From Sphagnum magellanicum (lineage: Eukaryota > Streptophyta > Sphagnopsida > Sphagnales > Sphagnaceae), in assembly GCA_021904315.1 (NCBI GenBank), contig CM038913.1, positions 7,811,958 to 7,875,957 on the forward strand: a stretch of 64,000 nt of DNA, in the 5' to 3' direction. Below the pieces are notes generated by a model, which did no database searches, was not told where the DNA came from, and worked only from the letters and a program-made list of their open reading frames with translations. Of the stretch, positions 46,801-60,006 are shown piece by piece. Each line of letters opens with the position of its first letter. The stretch's first letter is position 1. A program made the position numbers and the translations under genes.

Positions 46801-49800
46801 GTTGAAACTTGACAAAAGAGTCCATTTATTTTCAAAATGGAATTAGAACTTGAACTAGGGTGTTGTTTCATTTTTAAAAAGGTGTTTTTAACCCTTTGTT
46901 TCTTAATTTCTAGGAAAAAAGCTTTTGCTAAAAAAATTTTAAAAACATTTATGGTATTCAATTTTTTTCCAAAAAATCGAGTCAAATTAGTCAAGTTTAC
47001 ATTACACAAAAAAAAAAAAATTCAAAATTTTCCCAATTTTTTTGTTTAAAATATGAAAAAAAATTGTTGAGAAAAAAAACATTGATTTGTCCCTTAGTTA
47101 TTGTCTAGCCTAGACATATTGGATCATATCTAGACTTAAAAGAAGTATCTTAGGGTGAGTGCTTCATCCCAAGAACTTGAAGTATTTATTATTGGGATAA
47201 GTTAGGTCATTTTTTGGCGTGATAAAATCATGCTTCAAGCTTATTACTGTTTAGAAAGTTGAAACCTAAGCATTATCACCCAATGTTTAAACTCTTGGTA
47301 AATAAAAGTTTCATTCCATTTGTTTCAATCACACCACGGATTTGTTTCACTTTTGGGATATCTATCCTTCGCATGTAGGCTCATGTCATGCTTCAATCCT
47401 TTCAAATGTTTATTCCTTGATGTGAATTTGCAAGTGTTCATTTGCTTATTGTTTTCTTTCACTTCTTCTTTCAAATATCTACTCATTTGATTGGTTTTCT
47501 TCACTTTTGTGTAATGTAAAGCCCTCAAGGTTGTGGGATTTCCAAAACAAGGAGCCTAATATTAGAAAATAACTAAATTGAGCCATGTATTTTGAGAATG
47601 TTTCCCATGATGAACCCTAAACCTCATTGTAAACCTCATTGAAACATGTGTGTAAAATCTCAACATGAACCACCTCATTTTCAATATGCCATGGACTTTT
47701 GAAAAAAATCGACTTTTACACAAACAAATTTTATAACTCAACATTTTCATATGATACAATGCGAAAAAATTCAATATTCATTTTTCATTATATTTTAAAA
47801 CCAAAACCAAGTCCCTAACAAGTTTAAAATCCAATTATTAACTTAATTAAAGTCCACTAAGCTAAATTTTACTTACATAACACACTTGTACTTTGAATTT
47901 CAAAAGTCCACAACTTCTATAATTTTAGTCAATTTGTGTTATCAATTGCATATGTGCATATTCAAGTCTATAACTTAAAAAATTCTTTTTGAAAAAAATT
48001 CTAACATTTACAATAACATGTAACAATTGTAATAACACCCATTACAAAAAACTACCATTACAACACCAAAAGTGGTCTACCTTAACATGCATGTAGCCCC
48101 TAGTTATTTTTGTTTCAAATTGTTGAACCTCATATTGTAGGTTTTGTTCCCAATTAACACAAATAGGGGGTTATACTGCCTAGTTATGGTCACTTTCTAG
48201 ATAACTTTATTGTATGTGTTTTATGTGACTTTTGCTAGAAAAAGGGAAAAGGAAACTAGTGGATCCACTAATATAAGTGATTCTAGATGAAGTCATTATG
48301 GTTTCAAATTATTCTTATCATATCAATTACATTGAAAATAATCAATATTTAAACCTTTCAACATTGAAGCAATTGTGTATATTATAGTTGTCAATCATGA
48401 AATTATGAATCCAAAAATAATGGATTCATCAATGTCCATACCCAAAACAATAACCCACAATGAATTTGTGATCACAAATTTCACAATTATTGAGGTCTTT
48501 CAAAAGGTTGGCACATGTTTGGATAGAACAACAAACATCACTACCACATGATCCAAAATTAATTATATCAAATCCACTAGGGTTGCACAATAAGGGAATC
48601 AAAATGTGGAGCTTGGGTGATGGACAACAAGTTTGCCCTAGAAAACAAAAAAAAATCACATTTCATTCCACATATTAGTTTTTTATGTGATCAATTGGTA
48701 CAATTGTTAACAAAAAATTGGCTTTTCATTAGCTTGTGATGGTTATCATTCATATCAATTGCACTTTCAACTAAAGTTGCAACCCATTGCATGGACATTG
48801 ATTTTCGTGTTTGTGTTTATTCTAGGTAATGTTTTCACAATTTTTGAAATTAATCAAAATTGTCATGGAAATTTTTGTGTTTATGTTTATACATCACGTT
48901 TAGACAATTTTTGAAATTATCTTATCAAATTTATCATGAGTTTTTTTTTAGTTTTTATTCATCATGTTTTGATAATTTGTAATTTGTAAAATTAAGGGGG
49001 ACATTAAACAACAATGATTTGTATTGTGAATGATCCTCTTGCAAAGCAAGTTGTATTGCAAGTGATCATCTTGCAAGACATTTTTTGTTTTATTCAATGT
49101 GATGTGACCTAAATTAAATTAAAATATGTGTTGGGAGGACAATTTAAATATTAAATTTTCACATGATTGGAAGATGATGATATGAAAAGGCAAATATGAA
49201 AAAAAATTAGTGTGAAATCCTCTTTCAAAATTGTCATCCCAAAAGACAACCAATGAAATTTAAAGTCATTCCCCTTAAAGTAGGGATACAAATGCACAAT
49301 TTAATTCAACAAACATGACATGCAAATATTAGCAACCAATTTTGGTGGCATGAAATATGTAATAAGATTTTTTTGAAACAAGTTATTAGGGCAAATGGGT
49401 GAACATAATATTATCAAATTGCAACCTTTTACACACAAAACAAATGAAAATGGACAATTTAGTTCAACAAACACAACACATTAATATTAATGGCCACATG
49501 TGGGAAGCATATACATAATAAAAGGTATATTAAAAAAGATTCTTCAAACATACCTTAGTACTTTAATGAACTCAACGATAATTAGATTTTATTTTCAATT
49601 ATTGATTTTTTGAAAAATTCAATGCATAAAGTGATGAAAATTTGAAAATGACTAGAAAATTTTGGAACCAATTTTCATGTCCAAATTTTTAAAAAATTAG
49701 TCCCAAGGTTTTTGAAATTTTTAGAATTAAAAAACCTCTAATTCAAGAATCATTTGAAAGATTTTAGAATCAAATAACCTCCAATTTTGTCTTTTTCAAA

Positions 49801-49924
49801 AAACCCTCAAAGAACTTGTGGTTTTCATGAAATAATTAATAATATTTTAGAAGGGTATTTGATTAGTTCTTAGATGTTTTAAAAATTGTAATTATGTATA
49901 AGAATCTATTAGAATTTTTAAAAA
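46801..49924. other. AT-rich intergenic DNA
   Basis: No gene recognised. Long A and T runs near 46980-47060. The frames at 48429-48678 on both strands are about 60-75 codons and have no domain. Confidence 0.5.
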
Positions 49925-50365
49925 CTATGTTCATATTAGTGTTGTGCATGTAAATGGTTTACAACTTACATTCCTTGTAAGTGTAAAACAAATACACTTA
50001 CATGATTTTATGTAGATATGCAAAACAATCTTAATGTAAAATAATGTGATTTTTACTTAAGGGGGGATTTAAATTTTTTTGGTGATAGGGGCCAACCAAA
50101 TGGCCCATTGCAAAAAAAAACCATCAAAACATGCACTCACAACTAATTAATATGGATTCACAAGAAGATATGGTGATGAAGGGTATATATTATATACACT
50201 TACATAGTCCAAAACATTTGCATGGGATTGTGTAATTGTAGAAAAAATAATTATACACAACAACAATATAAATGTAAATGTAAAAAGTTTGAATGTGTAA
50301 ATGTAAATGATTTACACTTACATGTTGTATATATGGTTGTTGACACTTACACACATAACACTCAC
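49925..50365 (+). repeat. Dispersed AT-rich repeat, copy 2 of 2
   Basis: The shorter copy, without the extra block of 45925-46800. It ends with gtaaatgatttacacttacatgttg, an almost palindromic word also found near 46722-46760. Confidence 0.65.
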
Positions 50366-51789
50366 TTGTATATCAAAATTAGTTTTGATGTTTTGATATC
50401 CAAAAGTATATTAAAGAAACATGTTGAGAACCATTGGTTGTTATGTGCCATTCTTAATAATTGCTTAACAATGGTTTAAATTCAAACCCACAACCACATG
50501 CAAGAAGGTGCCATAGGAGGGCTATCAGTTATGATTAATCATTTGAGTTGTAAGGGAGACTTCATTTAGGCTAGGTATTATTTCGGGTTTTTTATTATCT
50601 CCTTGTAATATATGCATCATGTGACTTGTTTTAGGTTTTAGGTTGTCATTTTGGCCCCCTTTAGTAGGTCCTTATTCTATTTTACGACTCCCATTGGTGT
50701 TTTATTGCTTTTGAATGTTATTTCACACGACTTGATACATGACTAGTGAGGGTTTTAGGTAGTGTTGGGTAGTTATCAAATTTTTTTAATAACCACCCAT
50801 TTTAGTTTTAGGATTTTTTCTAAATTAGAACCAAGCTAGTTCTTTTTTTTCTCAATTTAAATGCTTGATATGGTTTTTTTTGTTTTTTTTCTTCTCTCAT
50901 TAATTTGGTTTTCTCATAAATAATTTTCCATTTATATTATTTTATTATATTTTTCCAATTTTTTTACCATTAATTTAAGATTAAATTTCAATATGTTAAT
51001 AATTTTGAAAATTTTCAAAAAACATAATGACCAAAGGAATAACCAACAAAGTTCATTACAAGGGAAACTTGAAATCAATCTTCATTTAATTCTTTTCACT
51101 CGAATGAGCCTTCAAATTCATTTAACTCCTCTTCTAAATTTATTTCAAAATTTATCAATTCTACCAAACTAGAAGCGGTTTTGCAACCAGCCTTTACATC
51201 ATTTGGCCAAATCTTATTCACAAAGATAATCTTTTCAGAGTTTTTTTTATTATAAATGGCATATTTTCAAATTGGTAAATATACTTATAACAAGGAGAAA
51301 TATTCTTTCAATTTCAATTTGGGAACCTACAATCCCTAATATTTGTTTAACTTAATTGGGTCTAAATTTTTTAAGGTGTACCAAAATCTTGTCACATCAT
51401 CGCCTTTTTCTATTTTTTTTACCTAGTCTTTTTTATCATGTAAAAACACATTTATGGATGATTATAATGGAATTTAAAATTGTAATGGCTTAAAATATAG
51501 TCCTTATTTTGACAACTTTTGATTCATTATTTTCTATGGGGATCACAATATAAGGTTAAAAAAGGACTATAATAAAGACTAGGCCCTTTTCGTCATGTGT
51601 GGTACACATTAAAGGATTTTCACCCAATTGAGAACATATTTTTGTGTTTCTTCCACCATTCTCAAAAGCACTTGATGTTTTTTGCATCCATTTGAAATGT
51701 ATGAAATATCATCAATTTTCAATTGACAAGCTTTCACTATTACAATTCATAATTTTTTAAGAAGTTCAAATTAATTAACTTGTCATTTT
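50366..51789. other. AT-rich intergenic DNA
   Basis: Nothing recognised beyond T-rich stretches (50840-50990). Confidence 0.5.
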
Positions 51790-52025
51790 GATTAAAGCCC
51801 AAGGGCTTGAATTACACATGCATTTGTTGACTTATCAACTTGACTATAGTGGTTCATTTGACTAGATACACATAGTCAAGTTGTACAAGTTTAGTTAAAA
51901 TGGACAATGGTCTTTAATCAAATTGAACATTTAATCAAAATGGCCAATGATTTTTAGTAAAAATGACCAATGATCTATAGTCAAGTTGAACATTTAGTCA
52001 AGATGGCTAATGATTTTAAATTAAA
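51790..52025. repeat. Degenerate 'agtcaagttgaacattt / aaaatggccaatgat' tandem repeat
   Basis: About five imperfect units of 35-45 bp alternate ...tcaagttgaacatttagtcaa with aatggccaatgatctttag. The sequence then passes into the ctac-rich tract. Confidence 0.65.
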
Positions 52026-52029
52026 TATG

Positions 52030-52215
52030 ACATGGTCTACCACCTTATGAATCTACCTCCTACTTACTCATCCACCTATTTACGTAATTAGCTACTTACC
52101 TACCTATTACCCACCCACCCACCTATCTTTTATTTGTACTTACCTACCTACCTACTTACCTACCCACTTACTAACATATTATTTACTTCCCTATCCACCC
52201 ACTTACCTACTTAAT
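52030..52215. repeat. Interrupted (TACC)n tract
   Basis: Words tacctacctact and cccacccaccc recur irregularly, like the tracts at 1760-1990 and 20415-20470. Confidence 0.8.
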
Positions 52216-53480
52216 TTTAACCATTATGTTTAGCCATTAAATTTAACCATTAGGTTTATCCAAAATTTAGCCATTGAGTTTACTTTAAATTTAGTCATTA
52301 TGCTTAGCCATTAAATTTTGCATTAAATTTAACCTAAGTTGAACCATTATATTTTGTCAATGGGTATAGCCTAAATTTAGCCACTAAGTATAACCACTAG
52401 GTATAGTTTAGCTTTATCGAATATGTTTATCCACTATAGTTACCCACTTGGTTTAACTTAAGTTTAACCATTATATTTAATTATTAGGTTTAACTTAAAT
52501 TTAGACACTATGTTTAACCAAGGTTTATTCATTATATCTAACCATTAAATTTTGTCGCAAGGTTTAGTTTAGGTTTAGCCATGAAATATGTTTAACCATT
52601 AAATTTATTAACTAAGTTTAACAATTATGTTTAGCCATGAAATTTAACCATTAGGTTTATCAATTAGGTTTAACCATTATGTTTAGCCATTAAATTTAAT
52701 CAAGGTCTAACCATTATGTTTAACCATTAGTTTAAATCGGTGAGTTTAACTATTAGGTTTAGCCATTAGTTTAAATCATTAAGTTTAGCCACTAAAATTA
52801 GCCATTAGTTTAAATTAATGAGTTCAGCCATTAGGTTTAGCCATTAATTTAAGTCATTAAATTTAACCACTAGGTTTAGCCATTAGCTTAAGTCATTAAA
52901 TTTAACCATTAAGATTAACCATTAGTTTAAGTCGATGAGTTTAGCCATTAGTTTAAACTAGTGAATTTAACCATTAGATTTAGCCATTAATTTATGTCAG
53001 TGAATTTAGCCATTAGGTTTAGCCATTAGTTTAAGTTGTTGAGTTTAATCACTAAGATTAACCATTAGTTTAAGTCGATGAGTTTAACCATTAGGTTTAA
53101 CCATTAATTTAAGTCAATGAGTTTAGCCACTAGGTTTAACCATTAATTTAAGTGAATGAGTTTAAGTCATTAAATTTAACCACTAGGTTTAGTCATTAGT
53201 TTCAATCATTGAATTTAGCCACTAGATTTAGCCATTAATTTAAATCGGTGAATTTAACCATTAGTTTAAATCGATGAATTTAGCCATTAAGTTTAACCAT
53301 TAGTTTAAGTCATTGAGTTTAGCCATTAATCTAAATCAATAAGTTTAGCCATTAATTTAATTCATTGAGTTTAACCATTAGGTTTAACCATTAGTATAAA
53401 TCGATGAGTTTAGCCATTAAGTTTAGCCATTAGTTTAAATTGTTGAATTTAATCATTAGTTGTCACTTAGGTTTAACCAT
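52216..53480 (+). repeat. 1.3-kb minisatellite 'ttagccattaggtttaaccattagtttaa'
   Basis: Built from 11-13-bp variants of tttagccatta and tttaaccatta. From about 52,720 they are often arranged in ~36-40-bp higher-order units that add tttaagtcaatgag. More than 60 copies of (a/g)ccatta are visible. Non-coding. Confidence 0.9.
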
Positions 53481-53540
53481 TATGTTTAATGATGTGAAAT
53501 AAACATGTGAAATTAAAAAATTTATAAAAATTGAACACTT

Positions 53541-53612
53541 TTGATGGTGTAGTCTATTGGTAAGCATTTGGTTTATCATTATGAAGGTTTGGGGTTCATT
53601 TCCTTATACTTA
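53541..53612 (+). ncRNA. Degenerate tRNA-like sequence or SINE head
   Basis: An A-box-like tggtgtagtctattggtaag is followed 42 bp later by a B-box-like ggggttcatttcc. Between them tatgaagg matches the usual lead into the T arm. The order and spacing match a Pol III internal promoter. The arms do not fold into a clean cloverleaf, so this is a tRNA pseudogene or the 5' part of a tRNA-derived SINE. Confidence 0.4.
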
Positions 53613-53635
53613 CGACCTATGTGCATGCTTACAAG

Positions 53636-53752
53636 GCTAGGGTAGGTAGGTTAAATTAAGGTGGTTCGGTGATGTTAGGTTAAGTTAAGTAGGTTAGGTT
53701 AGGTTAGGTTAGGTTAGGTTAGGCTAACACCTACCTACCTAAGTGCCTTTTT
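53636..53752 (+). repeat. (TTAGG)n tract with flanking ctacc repeats
   Basis: Seven perfect ttagg units at 53691-53723, inside a wider gg/ta-rich tract ending in acctacctacct. This resembles the insect telomere pentamer, but plant telomeres use TTTAGGG, so it is simply a pentanucleotide repeat. Confidence 0.85.
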
Positions 53753-56387
53753 CAACCTACCTAAGCCTATTTATTACCAAACCTACCTATTAATTTTTAA
53801 AATAATAATCCAAAAAATGATTTTAATTTAAGTACAAAATTGATTCAATCAAATGGTCCATTATCTACTAGTCGAACAATTAGTCATTTCGTCAATCACT
53901 TTGCCAATCAAAATGACAAGGTCTAATTTGACTACCTAGTCACATAGGACATGGCCAAAACAATTTGTCCAAAGAGGGTGATTTTTTTTATGCATGTCAT
54001 TTTTTGGTATTTTTGACTAAAAAATCCAATAAAAAAACCATGAATTGTAGTAGTGTCTTTTGCAAGTTCATTAGTGCTTGTCACCATTTCAAAGATATCC
54101 AAATTATTGTCTTCATCATATATGTTAACAAAAGAACTTTTAGTCTCAAGTAATGGATGCAAATGGTGATAAGATTTTAGGAGCATAGGAAAAAAAGATT
54201 TCCTATCATACTATGCAACTATGGCCACCCCAAGTTCATGAGCAATTAAAAATAATAATTAATGTGAAACTTTTAAATTTAGGATTTAACATTAACGCTA
54301 ACATATTGTGAGTTTTTTTCATCATATCGTCAAGAAGGAGAAGGAAGAATCAATGACCCTAATAACCTCTTTCATCTTTTCTTCAAAACTCCCAACTCAA
54401 TATCTAGACTAGAATCAACATCAATTGAAACATCCAACACAAGAAAATTGTTCTTTTTTCCCGTTAACTTAAGGTTCATAGATATGGTTGTTTATATGGT
54501 ATCACTTAGCAACCTTTGGACTAGTTTAAGATGTAAGTAGTTACAACTGGTGACAAAATGTTTATAATGACTTGTGATATATGCCATGTAAGGGAGGTAC
54601 ACGGCCTATGATTTGAGGTTCAATTTGCATGCCATAAACAAGATAGCAACCTTATTGAATTGAAATGTTTTTTGAAACATGATAACCTCGCTAACAATCT
54701 TGCACAATATAAATGTAAAGTTAAATGACCAAAATTGAGATTCAAAAGAGTGCAAAATTAAGATTCAAAGCAAAAAAAAAAAAAAACAAACAAACTTACG
54801 TTTTACTTTGTTTTAACTAATGTATTCAATTTTTTGGGTCTAAGGCTTATAGTAATGTGAGTTGTCACCCATTCCTATCAACCTTTCCTTGATTTATTAA
54901 GCTAGGTAATACACTTTTACAAATCTACTTGAATAAATTTTATGGAAACATATTTAAAGCCCTTGCACATTTTTTGATCAAAAGTTAAATGTTGACAAGT
55001 TTTAGAAAAGGCATGTCCAAAACATGTCCCTTGGAAATTTTCGATCACACCTAATGATTCACAATTGACAACTGACTTCAAAACAATTATCATGTCATTC
55101 AAATTAGCCCCTTCATCTTTAACATAAACAATTTATTTTTGCATCAAGTCATGTTGTTCCAAAAGTTTTTTAAGTTTTCTTAACAGTGCTTGTCCAAAAG
55201 TTTCAAATGCCTCAAATAACAATTGTTATATGTTTAGGCATCTAATTTTATCCTAAAAAATAAACTACTAATGTAAAAACGTCATGTGCCCCTTTGGACA
55301 TCCATAAATCAAAACTTGGTTGTAGACATGCATTGTGTTAAAATCAATTAAAATATGTTTTTCTAGTTTTCTTTACCAAGCCCTATAACACATCTTGGTT
55401 GAAAGTTTTTCTAGAAAGGAAGATCACATGAGGGCATGACTATAGTATTAAATGTTTCAACCACATGCTCTCAACAAATTGAATGGGTAAATGGTTTTTC
55501 AAAATAAGAAGACCAAAACTCTCCAAAAATTCTTTTTAATGTACATTATTTTTTTTGTAAGGATCTATGGCCCCAAAGAATTTAAAGATTCATTCCCACT
55601 AATTGTATATCTCTTCTTTGCAAATTGTTTTTCCACAAGGTTTTTTTATGTTGTTTATTTCTTCCTCAAATTGTTTTACAATTAAAGAATGGGACCGTCA
55701 TCCACATGTTTTTTCAATGCAATTATTCCATTACTTTTGAAATAAAAAATTAACCCCTTTTTAAAACTTAGTTCTTTACCTTAATATTGCATGACTTACT
55801 AGTTTTTCATAACGCAACATACAACACATAACTTGTCAAACTTGCACATCAACTTCCAATTAATCATTAACACAAAAAATGCACAAGTTGGAAAATTTCT
55901 TCCATGGGGCCTTCGTCTAACTCTTTATTCATGTAATTTTTTAAGGATTATTCCCATACTATCTTGATTTTTTGACTGAAAACTTGGAATTATTACTAAC
56001 TATGGGTAAAATCATAGTCAAAAAAGCCACCCAAGTGGGTGGACACTACTTAAAACTAAATTTTTGTATGTTTGAAAAAATCACAAGGAAAGCATAATAA
56101 TTTGGATTGTCATAAATGTTTTTGGAACTTTTTCATTAATTGCAAAGGTTACATGTTCAAAGTTTGACACAATTAAAAAATATTTTTGCATGTTCAAAGC
56201 ACTCAAAAAAATGACATACTCAAACCATAAAAAATGACATCAAAACAAAAAACCATACACATTCACAAACGAAAAAATATTAATGGAATTAAATTTTTTT
56301 TTTGACTTACCTTGAAATGTCAAATAACAATTCCACCTTGCACCAACATTTCCACCTCATGCATAGCAACTATAGAACAATAACATG
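53753..56387. other. AT-rich intergenic DNA left of the copia element
   Basis: No gene recognised. Minus-strand frames at 53932-54186 and 54917-55102 are short and have no sure domain. They may be transposase debris, but I cannot show it. Confidence 0.45.
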
Positions 56388-56392
56388 GCAAG

Positions 56393-56588
56393 TGTGGGGT
56401 TTATGAAAGAAAATATATTCATGTACAAGTTGAATAAAATGATAATACTAAATTTATTGAAAGTAATGAAAAGTTCTTATATATATGATTTAGCGATGAA
56501 TAGTTGTGTCCCATGTGTAACTAACTATGTATGGTATTGTATTTATACAAAAGAGTTATTATATGTATGAACATATATTCCTCCAACA
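56393..56588 (-). repeat. 3' LTR of the copia element
   Basis: On the minus strand it begins TGTTGGAGG and ends CCCCACA. It aligns with 63647-63843 throughout. A short purine-rich word (minus strand AGTGAGAG) just inside is a candidate polypurine tract. Confidence 0.9.
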
Positions 56589-58139
56589 CTCTCACTAGAT
56601 CTTTCAATATAAATTTCTATTCATTTAATTTTGACCTTTCATCCAAGAGGTCTTTCTTTTAGGGTTTTGTTTACACCAAGAAACACTTCTACTCTTACTT
56701 GATTTTAGAATGTTAACTTCCCACCAAGCTTCATTTTCCATTTCCCACTTTCTTCTTTACTTGAAATCTATGTGATATTTTCGAACAATGTTTTCAACTT
56801 CATATATTAAAGTTCTAATGAACTTATCTTGAAATTTTGAAAAAGAAGAATATGGATTATATTGTGATGTGTTTTTGAAGAAGCTTTTTTAGTTCATGCC
56901 ATACAAAGGTGGAGCAAATAGTCTCTTATGGGTGTGGTAAGTCTCTACCATTTCCTTTTGAAATATTTTATTTGTGGTTTTATCATATGATTGCCTTTTA
57001 TAAACATTGTTGGGTTGGAAGGTTTTAGGTGAAGCTCCCAACATTTTATGTTTTGAATATTCCATTGGTGGATAGTCTTTATAAACTCCCACTTTCTATT
57101 GGAAGATTTTTGCTTGAATTTTCAAGCATGAGAATTGAAAATCAATGAATCATTTTCTATACATAATGGATAAAGTTTGGTAAAGTAGCTAGCATTTTCA
57201 AAGTAGGAAAAGACCAACAATACCTTTTCCCATTCCAAAAATTTATCCTCATTGTTATAAAAAATAGTCATTAAAGCTTGTGTGTTGCCGGAGGGTGAAA
57301 TAAAAAAATGAGAAATGGCACATGGGTGGATTCATGGTTGGGGTACCACAACAAGAACCATGACACCCATTTGTTTTGTGGGCCATGAGTCCTAAAGTAA
57401 GGATTTAGCAAAATGAATGTTTTGAGATGCTAAACAATGAAAGGGGGATATGTATATTTATGCTTTTAACCGATAGGTGTTATAATGAATGATTCAAATC
57501 AATTGAACAAATTTTGAGTGTCATGTTCAAATATAAACCAAAAAGGAATGTAGGACTACTTAGACATTCCATAATGACACACTTTCATTTGGAGTGCCAA
57601 AACCCTAGTAAAAAAATCAAACAACATCCTATTTTTTGCACCCACATCTCCTATATATTTTTTCTAAACCTTTGGAATGCAAATTTGTAATTAACAAAAT
57701 TAATTTGATTGTCCGTATTAACACATCTTTTTTATGAAAAAATCCAAGATTATTGCATCAATTCCACAAAATTTGGTGATTTATCATATTAAATTTTTTT
57801 GCCATCATATAAAACATACTTTATTCTATATATGGTTAATATGGAGCAATTTGAACAAATATTATTAGTCTTGTTGAGTTTTTTTTATAGAATTGTATAG
57901 CGGGACATGTTTTTAAAGCCATCTTTTAGGACATTTAAGGACATGTTTTAATCATCCAATTCCCAAAAAATCACCACCATTTTAATCAAGAAGTATGTGG
58001 CTATCTACTGAAAAAAGAAAATCTACCAAGTAAATTATTTCATATATGTAATGGTCATTTAAAATACTATCTTGAAAGTGCTTTTGGGGCAAGATATTCC
58101 TTTTGTGTACCCTAATTGTGAATGTACCCACATACCCAG

Positions 58140-58640
58140 ACATGTCACACAAAATTGACGTTTTTCCTTTGACAAATATTTAGTGAAAATATTTATTGTA
58201 TATTAATTGTGCTGATGCATGTAAGTGTAACTTCTTGTTTAATAACCTTGTTTCTAGTTAAATGATTTTGGGTGTGTGAGAGTGAAATTGTGGATTTCAT
58301 TTAATGAAATAACACTCTAGATGTTTAAATAAATTGTAATAGGTTGATTTTGTGAAAACCCAAGTTCATTTAATAGGCGACATAACCATACAACTTTGTT
58401 TCCAACCCAAAATGGACATTGGAAAACCCACGTAAAATTACACCACCTACATTTTTGGTATTTGATGCCAATGGTTAAAATGCTTTTGATGTATTGCATA
58501 ACATGTTTCAACATTTGTATATGGACTACACCAAGGTTGGATAAATATTGGGCCAATCTATTAACTACAAATGAACAATTTGGTCTATTATTGACAATGG
58601 CATGCATCAAATTGCCAACCATTTAGAATATGGAGAATCA
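58140..58640 (-). pseudogene. Copia RNase H and end of reverse transcriptase (broken)
   Basis: The minus-strand frame at 58317-58622 reads a copia VGNLMHAIVNNRPNCSF block with a YLSNLGVVHIQMLKHVMQYIK stretch, typical of the RT-RNase H join. Near 58150-58200 an IFTKYLSKEK motif marks the end of pol. Stops and frame changes interrupt it. Confidence 0.8.
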
Positions 58641-58766
58641 TGAGTAGCAACTAGCTCTTCTTTAGTAATGGGGCTATCATCTTTGCTCAAATGCACATTA
58701 GTAAGCAATGGGGTGTTGATTAAATTATTTTCAAACATGCCAAATTCTTGTAATTTGGAAGTAAGG
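58641..58766 (-). pseudogene. Copia reverse transcriptase, 3' part beyond the nested LTR
   Basis: Continues the RT after the insertion: an LQEFGMFENNLINTPLL stretch then LSKDDSPITKEE on the minus strand, as in the copia connection region. Confidence 0.75.
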
Positions 58767-60006
58767 TGTCGCGCTCCCAAGTTCCTTGTGGACCCATTTG
58801 AGGGTCCAAGTGTGCGGCGATGCGGAAGCGGTTGGAACTTGGGGCACGATCCCGACTTCTAGCACTAGAAAGGGGTGAGAGGGGCGTGCTAGAAGCCCCG
58901 GGAATGATTAGGAAGAGTGGACAAGCTTGACTCACTCACACGGACCCTCCATGAACCACTCCAAGTGGTTAATCCAAAGTTGGAGCACCTTTGGTGCTAG
59001 GAAGAGCCACGGCCCGGACCTTGGGGAAACCATCACCTTCCCCTTTAGAACTCATCATGGAACCTTTTTGGTGTTGGGACAAGCCACGGGTGAACTCGGA
59101 CTCACTTTGAACACACACACACTCCGGGCTCGGGAGTAAGCCACCACCTCACTCCCTTGGTGGGGAAGCCAGCATCTTCCCCCCCTTGGGGAAGCTAACC
59201 ACTTCCCCCTTATAGTATACTCTGTGACTCTCCACGGAGCCCACATCCAAACGGAATCGCGCCAAATGGGACTCCCGGGACTTCGAAACCCCATAACTTT
59301 GCGAGCAGATCTCCAATCGCGATGCGATCTGAAGCAAAGTTGTAGCTCTCGTCGAGAGCTTTCCAACGCCGTGTCGCACTCCCGAATCGGACATCGGGAA
59401 GAGGTCGATTCCCGACTTTTAGTGATCGGGAGTCAAACTGGCAGTTCGACTCCCGGCCCTTCTTTTGGCCATAACTTGTATTACAGATGTCTGAATGAGC
59501 AATGCGAGCCCATTTTAGACATTTACGCTTCAAGAGCTTTCCATTGATATAAAGAACGCCATAATCCATTAAGGTTTGACCCCTGCAATCGCTCTCTGAA
59601 GTTTCGGGAGTCCACCGAGACTCCATCTCCCCAAGTGGGAGTTGCCTTGGGAGTGTGAGTGTTCACTCCCTCACACTCCCTAGCACTTTCTTGCACTCCC
59701 GGGAGTATGTGATGTGACTCCCGGGCTTCCTCTTGGCTTAACTCCCGAGCTTCCTCTTGCCTTAGCTCCCGGGCTTTCTTTTGGCTTAACTCCCGGGCTT
59801 CCCTTTGGCCCGCACCCTTGCAATTCCCTTTGCCATGGTCGCGAGCCCAAGCTAGGGTTGCGACAGTGAGGGTTCACTCCCTCACACTCTTTGGACTCTT
59901 TGCATTCCCGGGAGCATGTGATGTGACTCCCGGGTCTACTACTAGGCCCGCAACCTTGCAACCCCCCCCCTTGCCTTGGTCGCAAGCCAAGGCTAGGGTT
60001 GTGACA
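58767..60006 (-). mobile_element. Ty3-type solo LTR, 1,240 bp, nested in copia RT
   Basis: On the minus strand it starts TGTCACAACCC and ends GAGCGCGACA, so it has TG...CA ends with short TGTC(A/G)C inverted termini. A perfect 5-bp duplication taagg flanks it (58762-58766 and 60007-60011). It is far more GC-rich than the copia host. A tatactataa TATA-like word lies at 59213-59222 (minus). A ~26-bp tandem repeat (actcccgggcttcctcttgg) occupies 59720-59815. No internal region or second LTR is present, so it is a solo LTR. TGTCACAACC-type starts are common in plant Ty3 LTRs, from memory. Confidence 0.88.

Noticed and set aside
48429-48678. Possible FAR1/MULE transposase fragment
   Set aside because: Similarity is a few residues only and several stops intervene.
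53691-53723. (TTAGG)n as a telomere
   Set aside because: Only seven units, internal, and of insect type; plants use TTTAGGG.
59210-59626. 138-codon minus-strand frame in the solo LTR
   Set aside because: It is LTR sequence; GC-rich DNA gives long chance frames on both strands here.
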